Made by a program: the position numbers and the translations under genes. A stretch of DNA of 64,000 bases, from the NCBI RefSeq assembly GCF_014203895.1, contig NZ_JACHJY010000011.1:62001-126000 (forward strand), in the 5' to 3' direction. The DNA is from Streptomyces nymphaeiformis (GTDB lineage Bacteria; Actinomycetota; Actinomycetes; Streptomycetales; Streptomycetaceae). This document shows, one piece after another, positions 42,124-50,277 of this stretch; the stretch's first letter is position 1; every line of letters starts with the position of its first letter. The notes below the pieces were generated by a model. The model did not search any database, was not told the origin of the DNA, and saw only the letters and a list, made by a program, of their open reading frames with translations.

Positions 42124-42597
42124 ATGTATCGGGGAACGAACTGGGCGCTGCGGCCCGGCCGCGCGGAGGACGTCGAGCCGATCGCCGAGCTGCGGGCCGA
42201 GGCCATGCGCGAGGACCTGGTGCGCCTCGGCCGCTACGACGAGCACCGGGTGCGCCAGCGGCTCCGGGACGGCTTCTCGCCGGAGCACACCTCGGTGATC
42301 GAGGTGGACGGCGCCCTCGCCGGGTGCGTCACGGTGCGCCCGTACGAGGACGGCGAAGGGCTCTGGCTGGAGCACTTCTACCTGGCCCCCTCGACCCGGG
42401 GCCGGGGCCTCGGGACGGCGGTGCTGCGCGGCCTGCTCGACCGGGCCGACGCGGAGGGCGTACCCGTCCGGCTCGTGGTCCTGCAGGGAAGCGCGGCCCG
42501 CCGTCTCTACGAGAGGGAGGGGTTCGGGCTCGAGTCCGAGGACCCGGTGGACGTGCTGATGGTCAGAACCCCACGCCGGCCGGCTGCCGCACGGTGA
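42124..42597 (+). CDS. GNAT-family N-acetyltransferase
   Basis: 157 residues. The fold is recognisable from WALRPGRAEDVEPIAELRAEAM (motif C/D start), LEHFYLAPSTRGRGLGTAVLRGLLDRA (acetyl-CoA pyrophosphate loop RGRGLG) and ARRLYEREGFGLE (motif B). It transfers acetyl from CoA to an unknown amine. The last 35 bp overlap the 3' end of the convergent AhpD-like copy 2. Confidence 0.85.
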   Translation: MYRGTNWALRPGRAEDVEPIAELRAEAMREDLVRLGRYDEHRVRQRLRDGFSPEHTSVIEVDGALAGCVTVRPYEDGEGLWLEHFYLAPSTRGRGLGTAVLRGLLDRADAEGVPVRLVVLQGSAARRLYEREGFGLESEDPVDVLMVRTPRRPAAAR

Positions 42598-43030
42598 CGT
42601 TGATCCGGTTGAACAGGTTGGTGACGGCGACCATCAGCACGATCGCGGCGAGCTGCTTCTCGTCGAAGTGGTCGGCGGCCGCGTCCCACACCTCGTCCGG
42701 CACGGCGTCCGAGACGTCGGCGAGCCGGGTGGCCGCCTCGGCGAGGGCGAGGGCCGCGCGCTCCTCGTCGGAGAAGTACGGCGCCTCGCGCCAGGCGGCG
42801 ACGGCGAACAGCTTCTCGTCGCTGACGCCGTTCTTCTTGGCGCTCTTGGCGCCGTAGTCGACGCAGAAGCCGCAGCTGTTGATCTGGCTGGCCCGCAGGT
42901 GCACCAGCTCGAGGATCGACTCGTCGACGCCGCCCTGACGGGTGGCCTTGACCAGGTTCTGGATCGCCGGAGCGGCGTCGGCCAGGAGGTGGGCGGGGTT
43001 CGTCATGCGGGCCTGGGGCGTGTGCGCCAT
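42563..43030 (-). CDS. Carboxymuconolactone decarboxylase / AhpD-like protein (copy 2)
   Basis: 155 residues, clearly homologous to copy 1: ASQINSCGFCVDYGAKSAKK (CxxC), FAVAAWREAPYFSDEERAALALAEAATRLADVSDAVPDEVWD and VTNLFNRINVTVRQPAG. ATG 43030 (MAHTPQARM) was preferred over the longer frame to 43108. The pair encloses the GNAT gene, so a tandem duplication followed by insertion, or the reverse, is likely. Peroxidase or reductase activity against organic peroxides is the family expectation. Confidence 0.85.
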   Translation of the reverse strand: MAHTPQARMTNPAHLLADAAPAIQNLVKATRQGGVDESILELVHLRASQINSCGFCVDYGAKSAKKNGVSDEKLFAVAAWREAPYFSDEERAALALAEAATRLADVSDAVPDEVWDAAADHFDEKQLAAIVLMVAVTNLFNRINVTVRQPAGVGF

Positions 43031-43160
43031 GGTGACTGCTCCTCGGTTCGGTTCGCTTCGTGCGTCGCTTTCACTGCACTGACGGAGCGCGCGCCGAGGA
43101 TGTGACACGGCCGGAGAAGTTTTTCGAGATTTTCTTCCGGGCCCGGGATCGAGCGGCTGT

Positions 43161-43203
43161 GATCAGGCCTCCTCGATCAGGCCTCCGCGATCAGGCCTCC
43201 GCG
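43161..43203. repeat. Three tandem 14-bp repeats spanning the 3' end of the GNAT gene
   Basis: GATCAGGCCTCCTC (43161-43174) and GATCAGGCCTCCGC (43175-43188, 43189-43202) repeat head to tail. The third unit holds the stop codon and last codons of the minus-strand GNAT gene. Each unit carries a copy of that stop context. Confidence 0.8.
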
Positions 43204-43931
43204 ATGAGGGCGGTCGCGACGCTGCGGAAGCCGAGCCGCCCGTAGAGCCGGGCCACGTCCGCGTCCGAGGCCGTGAGGAACACGAGCTCCGTGCCGTGGG
43301 CGCGGGCGTCCGCGACGAGGGCGGCCGTGACCGCGAGCCCGAGGCCCCTGCGCCGCGCCGCCGGGACGGTGCCGACGCCGACGACCTCGGAGACGGCCCC
43401 GACGGGCTGGTGCTGGCCGGCCGCGAGGGCGTTCCCCGAGCCGTCGAGGGCCGCCGCGAGCCGGGTCCAGCCGGCGGTGATCCGGTCGGCGACCCGCGCG
43501 GTGGTGCCGGGCTGCGGCTCCGCCTCGAAGGCGGCGTACGGGGCGGCGACGGCGCTCTCCAGGGCCGGGTCGTCGGCGCCCACCATCCGTACGGTGAAGC
43601 CCGCGGGCTCCGGTACGGCGAGCGGCGCGCCCTCCAGGACCATCAGCGGGTGCTCGTGCACGGTGAGTCCGGTCGCCTCCACGGCGGCCCGCAGCCCCGG
43701 CGTCGTCTCGGCGACCCACTCGAAGGCCTCGGGCACGCCCAGCTCCCGCTGCCGGGCCCGCACCTCCTCCACGGCCCCGGCGGACACCTCGCCCTCGTGC
43801 CCGAGCGCCGGACGGGCGTAGTACGGCCAGCCCTGCCCCTCCTGCACGAAGAGGGTCAGCGGCCCGAAGTCCTCGGCGCGGGCGGAGGAACGGGGGACGG
43901 CGTCGTAGTACGCCTCGATTCGCTTCAGCAC
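43191..43931 (-). CDS. GNAT-family acetyltransferase, two-domain type
   Basis: 246 residues. The N-terminal half (RIEAYYDAVPRSSARAEDFGPLTLFVQEGQGWPYYARP) is an inactive-looking GNAT-like domain. The C-terminal half carries the acetyl-CoA loop GTVPAARRRGLGLAVTAALVADA and the final RLYGRLGFRSVA. GTG 43931 (VLKRIEAYY) is the most plausible start; the frame continues upstream without family similarity. Substrate unknown. The gene ends inside a 14-bp tandem repeat. Confidence 0.8.
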   Translation of the reverse strand: MLKRIEAYYDAVPRSSARAEDFGPLTLFVQEGQGWPYYARPALGHEGEVSAGAVEEVRARQRELGVPEAFEWVAETTPGLRAAVEATGLTVHEHPLMVLEGAPLAVPEPAGFTVRMVGADDPALESAVAAPYAAFEAEPQPGTTARVADRITAGWTRLAAALDGSGNALAAGQHQPVGAVSEVVGVGTVPAARRRGLGLAVTAALVADARAHGTELVFLTASDADVARLYGRLGFRSVATALIAEA

Positions 43932-44046
43932 CCGGACACGGTAGGGGGCGGTGCGGGAAGCCGCAGGCGGTTTTCGAACGGGCCGGAAGGAACCGGGCGA
44001 CGGCGTCCTCCCGTCCCACAGCGCGACCGTGGAAGAAGGGGGAGCC

Positions 44047-44417
44047 ATGAGCCGCACGACGTACACCTGCCCGTGCCGGACTTCGCGCAGTTCGGGCCGC
44101 CGCCCCGTCTCGGCCCGGACCTGGGGTTCCTGGGCTGGGTCTCGGCGCTCGCGCTGGTCGTCACCGTCCTGGTCGTCGTCGAGCTGCGGCGGCGCAAGGC
44201 CGCCTTCGCCCGCCTGACGCGCGGACGGCACCGCGCCGAGGAACTCTGGTCGCACGGCTGGTACTGCCACCGCTGCGGCACGGTCCACTTCGAGGGCGTC
44301 CCCGGCGAGGACCGGACCCCGCTCACGCTCCAGCGCTTCCGGGAGAGGGTGTGGGAGCACGGCGGGTACGGGGACCTGGCGGCGGAGCAGCGGGCGGTGG
44401 ACCCGGCCCGTTCCTGA
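44047..44417 (+). pseudogene. Single-TM protein gene with apparent one-base frameshift near its start
   Basis: A strong ribosome site (AAGGGGGAG) precedes ATG 44047, which reads MSRTTYTCP and then leaves the conserved frame. From about 44073 the +1 frame reads PDFAQFGPPPRLGPDLGFLGWV. It continues with a membrane segment (FLGWVSALALVVTVLVVVEL), a basic helix, a CHRC motif in HGWYCHRCGTVHF and a TGA at 44415-44417. One missing base at about 44069-44073 would join them into a protein of 123 residues. GTG 44073 could also start a shorter product, but has no ribosome site. It is either a sequencing error, a real frameshift or a programmed slip. Function of the family is unknown. Confidence 0.55.
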
Positions 44418-44461
44418 CGAGCCGGCCCCGCGTACCCCTCGGAATTCCGCGCCGCACCCCC

Positions 44462-44473
44462 TACCGTGCGGCT
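44462..44473 (+). promoter_or_regulatory. Leaderless promoter -10 box (TACCGT)
   Basis: TACCGT at 44462-44467 is followed by 6 nt and then ATG 44474, with no ribosome-binding site. Confidence 0.55.
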
Positions 44474-45304
44474 ATGCGGATCTCGACCACGATCTTCCTG
44501 ACCGACGAGACCATCAGCCCGGTGCGGCTCGCGCGCGAGCTGGAGCAGCGCGGCTTCGCGGGGCTCTACCTCCCCGAGCACACCCACATCCCCGTCTCCC
44601 GTGACACGCCCTATCCGGCGGGCGGGGAGCTGCCCCGGGAGTACGCGCGGACGCTCGACCCGTTCGTGGCCCTGGGGCAGGCCGCGGCGGTCACGGAGAC
44701 GCTCGGCCTCGGCACGGGCATCACCCTGGTCGCCCAGCACGACCCGATCGTGCTGGCGAAGCAGGTCGCCACGCTCGACCACCTCTCCGGGGGCCGGTTC
44801 ACGCTGGGCGTCGGCTTCGGCTGGAACCGGGAGGAGGCCGCGGACCACGGCGTCGACTGGTCCACCCGCCGGGAGCTCGGCCGGGAACGCCTGGACCTGA
44901 TGCGGGCCCTGTGGGCGCCCGAACCGACGGCGTACGAGGGGGAGTCCGGGGTCTCGGTGCGCGCCTCGGAGGTCTGGCCCAAGCCGGCGGGCGGCGCGCC
45001 GCGCATCCTCCTGGGCGGGGCGGCGGGTCCGAAGCTGTTCGCGCAGATCGCGGCGCAGACGGACGGGTGGATGCCGATCGGCGGCCGCGGCCTGACGGAG
45101 TCCCTCCCGGTGCTCCGCGAGGCCTGGGAGAAGGCGGGCCGCGCCCCGGAGACCCTCCAGTTGGTCCCGTACGCGGTCCTCCCGAACCCGGGCAAGCTGG
45201 CCCACTACGAGGAACTGGGCTGCGAGGAGGTGGTCCTCCAGCTGCCGCCGGGGGACGAGGCGGAGGTCCTGGGCGTGCTGGACGCGTACGCGCGGTACCT
45301 CTGA
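44474..45304 (+). CDS. LLM-class F420-dependent oxidoreductase
   Basis: 276 residues: ISPVRLARELEQRGFAGLYLPEHTHIP, VATLDHLSGGRFTLGVGFGWNREEAADHG and GGAPRILLGGAAGPKLFAQIA. The GFGWN..E signature and the short length match actinobacterial F420-dependent LLM enzymes. Leaderless start. It lies directly upstream of fbiC (F420 biosynthesis), separated by a 15-bp terminator hairpin, so the link is functional rather than transcriptional. Confidence 0.85.
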   Translation: MRISTTIFLTDETISPVRLARELEQRGFAGLYLPEHTHIPVSRDTPYPAGGELPREYARTLDPFVALGQAAAVTETLGLGTGITLVAQHDPIVLAKQVATLDHLSGGRFTLGVGFGWNREEAADHGVDWSTRRELGRERLDLMRALWAPEPTAYEGESGVSVRASEVWPKPAGGAPRILLGGAAGPKLFAQIAAQTDGWMPIGGRGLTESLPVLREAWEKAGRAPETLQLVPYAVLPNPGKLAHYEELGCEEVVLQLPPGDEAEVLGVLDAYARYL

Positions 45305-45314
45305 GGCCTCCGTG

Positions 45315-45349
45315 CGGGCGATCGTCCCGTCCTGCGGGACGATCGCCCG
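45315..45349. terminator. Terminator hairpin between LLM gene and fbiC
   Basis: CGGGCGATCGTCCCG (45315-45329) pairs perfectly with 45335-45349, giving a 15-bp stem and 5-nt loop (TCCTG). Confidence 0.8.
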
Positions 45350-45377
45350 GAACGGACGGCGGAGCCCGGCCCGCTCG

Positions 45378-45389
45378 TATGCTCGGTTC
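45378..45389 (+). promoter_or_regulatory. Leaderless promoter -10 box of fbiC (TATGCT)
   Basis: TATGCT at 45378-45383 is followed by 6 nt and then ATG 45390; no Shine-Dalgarno sequence is seen. Confidence 0.55.
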
Positions 45390-47975
45390 ATGACGGATCA
45401 CCAGGCAGGACGACCCACCGAGAACGCCATGCGCCGTGCCCTCAAGCGGGCCAGGGACGGGGTCGCGCTCGATGTCGCCGAGGCCGCCGTGCTGTTGCGG
45501 GCGCGGGGGAGCGATCTGGACGACCTCGTCGCCTCCGCGGGGCGCGTGCGGGACGCCGGACTCGAGGCCGCGGGGCGGCCCGGGGTCGTCACGTACTCGA
45601 AGAGCGTGTTCATACCGCTCACCCGGCTCTGCCGGGACAAGTGCCACTACTGCACCTTCGTCACCGTCCCCGGCAAGCTCCGCCGGGACGGCCACGGGAT
45701 GTTCATGTCGCCGGACGAGGTCCTCGACGTCGCCCGCCGCGGCGCCGAGATGGGCTGCAAGGAGGCCCTGATCACCCTCGGCGACAAGCCGGAGGACCGC
45801 TGGCCCGAGGCCCGCGAGTGGCTCGACGCGCACGGGTACGACGACACCATCGCGTACGTACGGGCCATGGCGATCCGCATCCTGGAGGAGACCGGGCTCC
45901 TTCCCCACCTCAACCCCGGCGTCCTGTCCTGGACCGACTTCCAGCGCCTCAAGCCCGTCGCGCCCTCCATGGGCATGATGCTGGAGACGACCGCGACCCG
46001 CCTCTGGTCCGAGCCCGGCGGCCCCCACCACGGGTCCCCCGACAAGGAACCCGCCGTGCGGCTCAGGGTGTTGGAGGACGCCGGCCGTTCCTCCGTGCCG
46101 TTCACGAGCGGGCTGCTGCTCGGCATCGGGGAGACCCTGGAGGAGCGGGCCGAGTCCCTCTTCGCGCTGCGCCGGATCGCCCGCGCCTACCACTCGATCC
46201 AGGAACTGATCATCCAGAACTTCCGCGCCAAGCCGGACACGGCGATGCGCGGGATGCCGGACGCCGAGCTCGACGACCTCGTCGCCACCGTCGCCGTCGC
46301 CCGGCTCATCATGGGCCCCTCCGCCTGCCTCCAGGCCCCGCCGAACCTCGTCGACTCCGCGTACGAGCGGCTGATCGCCGCCGGCATCGACGACTGGGGC
46401 GGCGTCTCCCCGCTCACCATCGACCACGTCAACCCCGAGCGCCCCTGGCCGCAGATCGAGGAGCTCGCCGAGCGGTCCCGCGCCGCCGGCTTCGAGCTGC
46501 GCGAACGGCTCTGCGTCTACCCCGAGTTCGTCACCCGGGGCGAACCCTGGCTCGACCCCCGGCTCCTCCCGCACGTGCGCGCCCTCGCCGACCCCGGGAC
46601 CGGTCTCGCGAACCCCGACGCGCCCGTCCGCGGACTGCCCTGGCAGGAGCCCGACGAGGCCTTCACCGCCACCGGCCGTACGGACCTGCACGCGACCATC
46701 GACACCGAGGGCCGCACGTCCGACCGGCGCGAGGACTTCGACGTCGTGTACGGGGACTGGGAGGCGCTCCGCGAGGCCGCCGCGCCCGGGATGGTGCCGG
46801 AGCGCGTCGACGCCGACGTGCGCGAGGCGTTGCGCACGGCCGCCGACGACCCGACGAAGCTCACCGACGCCCAGGCGCTCGCCCTGCTGCACGCGGACGG
46901 CCCCGCACTCGACGCGCTGACCCGCATCGCGGACGACGTCCGCAGGTCCGTCGTCGGCGACGACGTCACGTACATCGTCACGCGGAACATCAACTTCACC
47001 AACGTCTGCTACACCGGCTGCCGTTTCTGCGCCTTCGCCCAGCGGCGCACCGACGCCGACGCGTACACCCTCTCCCTCGACCAGGTCGCGGACCGCGCCG
47101 AGCAGGCCTGGGACGTCGGCGCCGTCGAGGTCTGCATGCAGGGCGGCATCCACCCGGACCTGCCGGGCACGGCGTACTTCGACATCGCGAGGGCGGTGAA
47201 GGAGCGGGTCCCGGGGATGCACGTCCACGCCTTCTCGCCGATGGAGGTCGTCAACGGCGCGACCCGCACGGGCCTGTCGATCCGTGAATGGCTGACGGCG
47301 GCGAAGGAGGCGGGGCTCGACTCGATCCCCGGCACGGCGGCGGAGATCCTCGACGACGAGGTCCGCTGGGTGCTGACGAAGGGCAAGCTGCCGACGGCGA
47401 CGTGGATCGAGGTCATCACCACGGCGCACGAACTCGGCATCCGCTCCTCCTCCACGATGATGTACGGGCACGTGGACCAGCCCCGGCACTGGCTCGGCCA
47501 CTTCCGCACGCTCTCCCGCATCCAGCAGGAGACGGGTGGGTTCACGGAGTTCGTGACCCTCCCCTTCATCCACACCAACGCGCCCGTCTACCTCGCCGGC
47601 ATCGCCCGCCCCGGCCCGACCGCCCGCGACAACCGCGCCGTCATCGCCATGGCCCGGCTCCTCCTCCACCCGCACATCCCTAACATCCAGACCAGCTGGG
47701 TGAAGCTCGGCACGGAGGGCGCGGCGGAGATGCTCCGCTCGGGAGCCAACGACCTGGGCGGCACCCTCATGGAGGAGACCATCTCCCGCATGGCGGGCTC
47801 CAGCTACGGCTCGTACCGCTCCATCCGCGACCTGGAGGCCATCGCGGAGGCGGCGGGCCGCCCGGCGAAGCCGCGCACGACGCTGTACGGCGAGGTCCCG
47901 GAGGAACGACAGCGCACGGCCCGGGCCTCGGACGGCCACCTTCCGGAACTCCTCCCGGTGCTGCCGGAGAACTGA
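45390..47975 (+). CDS. fbiC: FO synthase FbiC (fused CofG-CofH), coenzyme F420 biosynthesis
   Basis: 861 residues with two radical-SAM halves. Half 1 (CofG-like) has CRDKCHYC (Cys 81, 85, 88); half 2 (CofH-like) has CYTGCRFC (Cys 540, 544, 547). Both are CX3CX2C [4Fe-4S] motifs. Other signatures are TLGDKPEDRWPEAREWL, VCMQGGIHPDLPGT and SSTMMYGHVDQPRHWLGH. The enzyme makes 7,8-didemethyl-8-hydroxy-5-deazariboflavin (FO) from tyrosine and the diaminouracil flavin precursor. Length matches actinobacterial FbiC. It supplies the cofactor for the LLM and Ddn-like enzymes found through this window. Confidence 0.97.
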   Translation: MTDHQAGRPTENAMRRALKRARDGVALDVAEAAVLLRARGSDLDDLVASAGRVRDAGLEAAGRPGVVTYSKSVFIPLTRLCRDKCHYCTFVTVPGKLRRDGHGMFMSPDEVLDVARRGAEMGCKEALITLGDKPEDRWPEAREWLDAHGYDDTIAYVRAMAIRILEETGLLPHLNPGVLSWTDFQRLKPVAPSMGMMLETTATRLWSEPGGPHHGSPDKEPAVRLRVLEDAGRSSVPFTSGLLLGIGETLEERAESLFALRRIARAYHSIQELIIQNFRAKPDTAMRGMPDAELDDLVATVAVARLIMGPSACLQAPPNLVDSAYERLIAAGIDDWGGVSPLTIDHVNPERPWPQIEELAERSRAAGFELRERLCVYPEFVTRGEPWLDPRLLPHVRALADPGTGLANPDAPVRGLPWQEPDEAFTATGRTDLHATIDTEGRTSDRREDFDVVYGDWEALREAAAPGMVPERVDADVREALRTAADDPTKLTDAQALALLHADGPALDALTRIADDVRRSVVGDDVTYIVTRNINFTNVCYTGCRFCAFAQRRTDADAYTLSLDQVADRAEQAWDVGAVEVCMQGGIHPDLPGTAYFDIARAVKERVPGMHVHAFSPMEVVNGATRTGLSIREWLTAAKEAGLDSIPGTAAEILDDEVRWVLTKGKLPTATWIEVITTAHELGIRSSSTMMYGHVDQPRHWLGHFRTLSRIQQETGGFTEFVTLPFIHTNAPVYLAGIARPGPTARDNRAVIAMARLLLHPHIPNIQTSWVKLGTEGAAEMLRSGANDLGGTLMEETISRMAGSSYGSYRSIRDLEAIAEAAGRPAKPRTTLYGEVPEERQRTARASDGHLPELLPVLPEN

Positions 47976-48107
47976 CGGCAACGGGCGGTCGAACGCGGTC
48001 AAACGTGGCCTGAAGGGCGTCCGATCACATAACGTTCCGGGCCCCGAACGCGCGTATCCGGTCCATTACAGTGCTGCGCAGACCGGTCTACGGGGGGAGG
48101 GCACGTC

Positions 48108-49223
48108 GTGGCCACGACAGCCGCAGCCGTGTGGGGTCGCGCCGAGCAGCAGGACTTCCGGTCCCGTGTACGGGGCTGTCTGCTCGGCGGGGCCCTCGGT
48201 GACGCCCTGGGCGCCGGAGCCGGCGGACGTCTGGAAGAGCTGCGCGAGGCGTACGGACCTGACGGACTCACCGACCCCGTGCCCGCGTTCGGCCGCCGCG
48301 GCGCCGTCACCGCCGCGACCCAGATGGCCCTGTTCACCGTCGACGGCCTCATCCGCGCCCAGGTCCGCCGCGACACCGGCCACTGGCACCCGCCCACCGA
48401 CGTCCACCGGGCCCATCTCCGCTGGGCCGCCACCCAGCGCGACTGGGGCCCCGACGAGCGCCGCAAGGACAACGGCTGGCTCGCCCGCGAGGAGTGGCTC
48501 TACGCCCGCCGCAACCCGCCCCGCGCCTGCCTGACGGGCCTCGGCGACGACACCCTCGGCACGCTCGACAGACCGAAGAACCCGGACGCCGAGGACTCCG
48601 GCGCCCTGGCCCGCTCGGCCCCCTACGGGCTGCTCGTCGGCTGGGAGCCGCAGCTCGTCTGCCAGATCGCCGTGGAGTGCGCCGCGCAGACGCACGGCGC
48701 CCCGGCGGCCGGCCTCGCGGCGGGAGCGTTCGCGGTGACCGTCCACGGCCTGGCGCGCGGCGGCTCCGTGGAGGCGGCGGTGGCCGGCGCCCTGGAGCAG
48801 CTCGCGGTGCGCCCCGGGCACGAGCCGGTGACAAAGGCGCTCGCCCGGGCCCTCGGGGCCGTACGGGAGGGGGCACCGGACGCGGACCGGGTGACGGCCC
48901 TGGGGGCCGGCGAGGACCGGGCCGAGGGGCAGCTCGCTGCGGCCGTCTACTGCGCGCTCGTCGGCGAGGACGTACGGCACGGGCTGCGGCTCGCGGTGAA
49001 CCACGACGGGCCCTCGGCGGTGACCGGCGCGCTCACGGGCGCGCTGCTCGGCGCCCTGCACGGCGAGACGGCCCTCCCGCCGGCCTGGCTCGCCGAACTG
49101 GAGGGCCGCGCGACGGTCCTGGAACTCGCGGACGACTTCTCGATGGAGATGACGCAGGGCGCGGCCCTGCACAGCGCCACGGACTCCTCCCCGGGCTGGC
49201 TGACGCGCTACCCGAGGGGCTGA
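48108..49223 (+). CDS. ADP-ribosylglycohydrolase-like protein (DraG/ARH fold)
   Basis: 371 residues. The N-terminal motif RVRGCLLGGALGDALGA is the DraG/ARH signature, and the C-terminal NHDGPSAVTGALTGALLGAL corresponds to the metal-binding Asp region (usually GGDTDT). The second motif is only partly conserved, so the binuclear Mg site may be altered. The family removes ADP-ribose from proteins or small molecules. GTG 48108 follows GGGGGGAGGG. TACAGT at 48067-48072 is a plausible -10. The immediate downstream region is a tandem repeat array. Confidence 0.83.
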   Translation: MATTAAAVWGRAEQQDFRSRVRGCLLGGALGDALGAGAGGRLEELREAYGPDGLTDPVPAFGRRGAVTAATQMALFTVDGLIRAQVRRDTGHWHPPTDVHRAHLRWAATQRDWGPDERRKDNGWLAREEWLYARRNPPRACLTGLGDDTLGTLDRPKNPDAEDSGALARSAPYGLLVGWEPQLVCQIAVECAAQTHGAPAAGLAAGAFAVTVHGLARGGSVEAAVAGALEQLAVRPGHEPVTKALARALGAVREGAPDADRVTALGAGEDRAEGQLAAAVYCALVGEDVRHGLRLAVNHDGPSAVTGALTGALLGALHGETALPPAWLAELEGRATVLELADDFSMEMTQGAALHSATDSSPGWLTRYPRG

Positions 49224-49270
49224 CGGGCCACGGGGCCGCGGGCCGCGGGGGAGAGGGGCGCGGGGGAGAG

Positions 49271-49487
49271 GGCTCAGCGCATCAGTGCTCCCCTCCGCAC
49301 AGGCTCAGCACATCGGCGCTCCCCCTCCGCGCAGGCTCAGCGCATCAGCCTGCCCCCCACCGCGCAGGCTCAGCGCATCAGCCTGCCCCCCACCGCACAG
49401 GCTCAGCGCATCAGCCTGCCCCTCTGCCCGACCGCAGCGCATCAGTGCTCCCCCTCCGCCCGGCCTCAGCGCATCAGCTCCCCCGCG
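49271..49487. repeat. About seven tandem repeats of 31-33 bp derived from the SDR 3' end
   Basis: Units begin with GGCTCAGCGCATCAG-type sequence at 49271, 49302, 49334, 49367, 49400, about 49432 and about 49463. The last unit includes the stop codon and final Leu-Met-Arg codons of the minus-strand SDR. Spacers are CCTGCCCCCCACCGC-like. The array thus repeats the end of the gene downstream of itself. Confidence 0.85.
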
Positions 49488-50248
49488 TTGACCAGCAGCG
49501 ACTGCCCCGTGATCGCCCGGGCCCGGTCCGAGGCCAGGAAGGCCGCCGCCTCCGCCACGTCCCCGTCCGTCGCCAGTTCCGGCAGGGCCATCCGCTCGGT
49601 GAGCCGGGCGAGGACCTCGGCCTCCGGCACCCCCTCGGTGTGCGCGGCGAACTGGACGTACGCCTGGACCGGCGGCCCCCACATCCAGCCCGGCAGCACG
49701 GTGTTGACCCGGATCCGGTGCGGCCCGAGCTCGTGCGCGAGCGAGTACATCGCCGAGGTCAGCGCCCCCTTCGAGGCCGCGTACGCCGCCTGCCGCACCT
49801 GCGAGGGCGCCGCCACCGCCGACTGCGTCCCGATCAGGACCACGGAGCCTCCGTGCTCCTTCAGCGCCGGCAGGCAGGCCCGGGTCATCCGCAGCGTGCC
49901 GAGCAGGTTGACGTCGAGGACCCCCTGCCAGGTCCCGAAGTCGGCGTCCTCCAGGCCCCCGAAGTAGGAGTCCCAGGCGGCGACGTGGACGACCGCGTCG
50001 ATCCCGCCGAAGCGCTCGACGGCGAGCGCCGCGAGGGCCTCGCACTGCGCCTCGTCGGTGATGTCGGTGACCCGGTACGCGGTCTTCGTGCCGGTCGGGT
50101 CGATCTCGGCGGCGGACTTGGCGAGGTTGGCCCCGGTGCGGGCGCCGAGCACCGCGTGGCCCCCGTCCCGTACCACCGTCTCCGCGATCCGGTGGCCGAG
50201 CCCGGCGCCGACCCCCGACACGACGACCGTCTTCCCCTGGAGCAGCAT
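49466..50248 (-). CDS. Short-chain dehydrogenase/reductase (SDR)
   Basis: 260 residues. The cofactor motif is VVVSGVGAGLGHRIAETVV (GxxxGxG). The usual NNAG is HVAA, the catalytic Ser lies in VLIGTQSAVA and Tyr/Lys in AAYAASKGALTSAM. The C-terminal LPGWMWGPPVQAYVQF replaces the usual PGxxxT. It is divergent from the gene at 50331, sharing operator site 10, so it belongs to the proposed catabolic regulon. The 3' end is embedded in a tandem repeat array. Confidence 0.85.
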   Translation of the reverse strand: MLLQGKTVVVSGVGAGLGHRIAETVVRDGGHAVLGARTGANLAKSAAEIDPTGTKTAYRVTDITDEAQCEALAALAVERFGGIDAVVHVAAWDSYFGGLEDADFGTWQGVLDVNLLGTLRMTRACLPALKEHGGSVVLIGTQSAVAAPSQVRQAAYAASKGALTSAMYSLAHELGPHRIRVNTVLPGWMWGPPVQAYVQFAAHTEGVPEAEVLARLTERMALPELATDGDVAEAAAFLASDRARAITGQSLLVNAGELMR

Positions 50249-50277
50249 CCGGATCCTCCTCGACCCTGGCCAAGTAT

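Noticed and set aside
43108..43146. Hairpin-like CCGGAGAA...TTCTTCCGG as terminator or operator
   Set aside because: The pairing needs a bulge and the arms are short; there is not enough support to list it.
44799..48002. 1067-codon minus-strand frame opposite fbiC
   Set aside because: It overlaps FbiC, whose two radical-SAM motifs are intact on the plus strand.
49271..49487. Possible CRISPR array
   Set aside because: Units are contiguous 31-33-bp repeats without unique spacers, and no cas genes are nearby. They are copies of a gene end.
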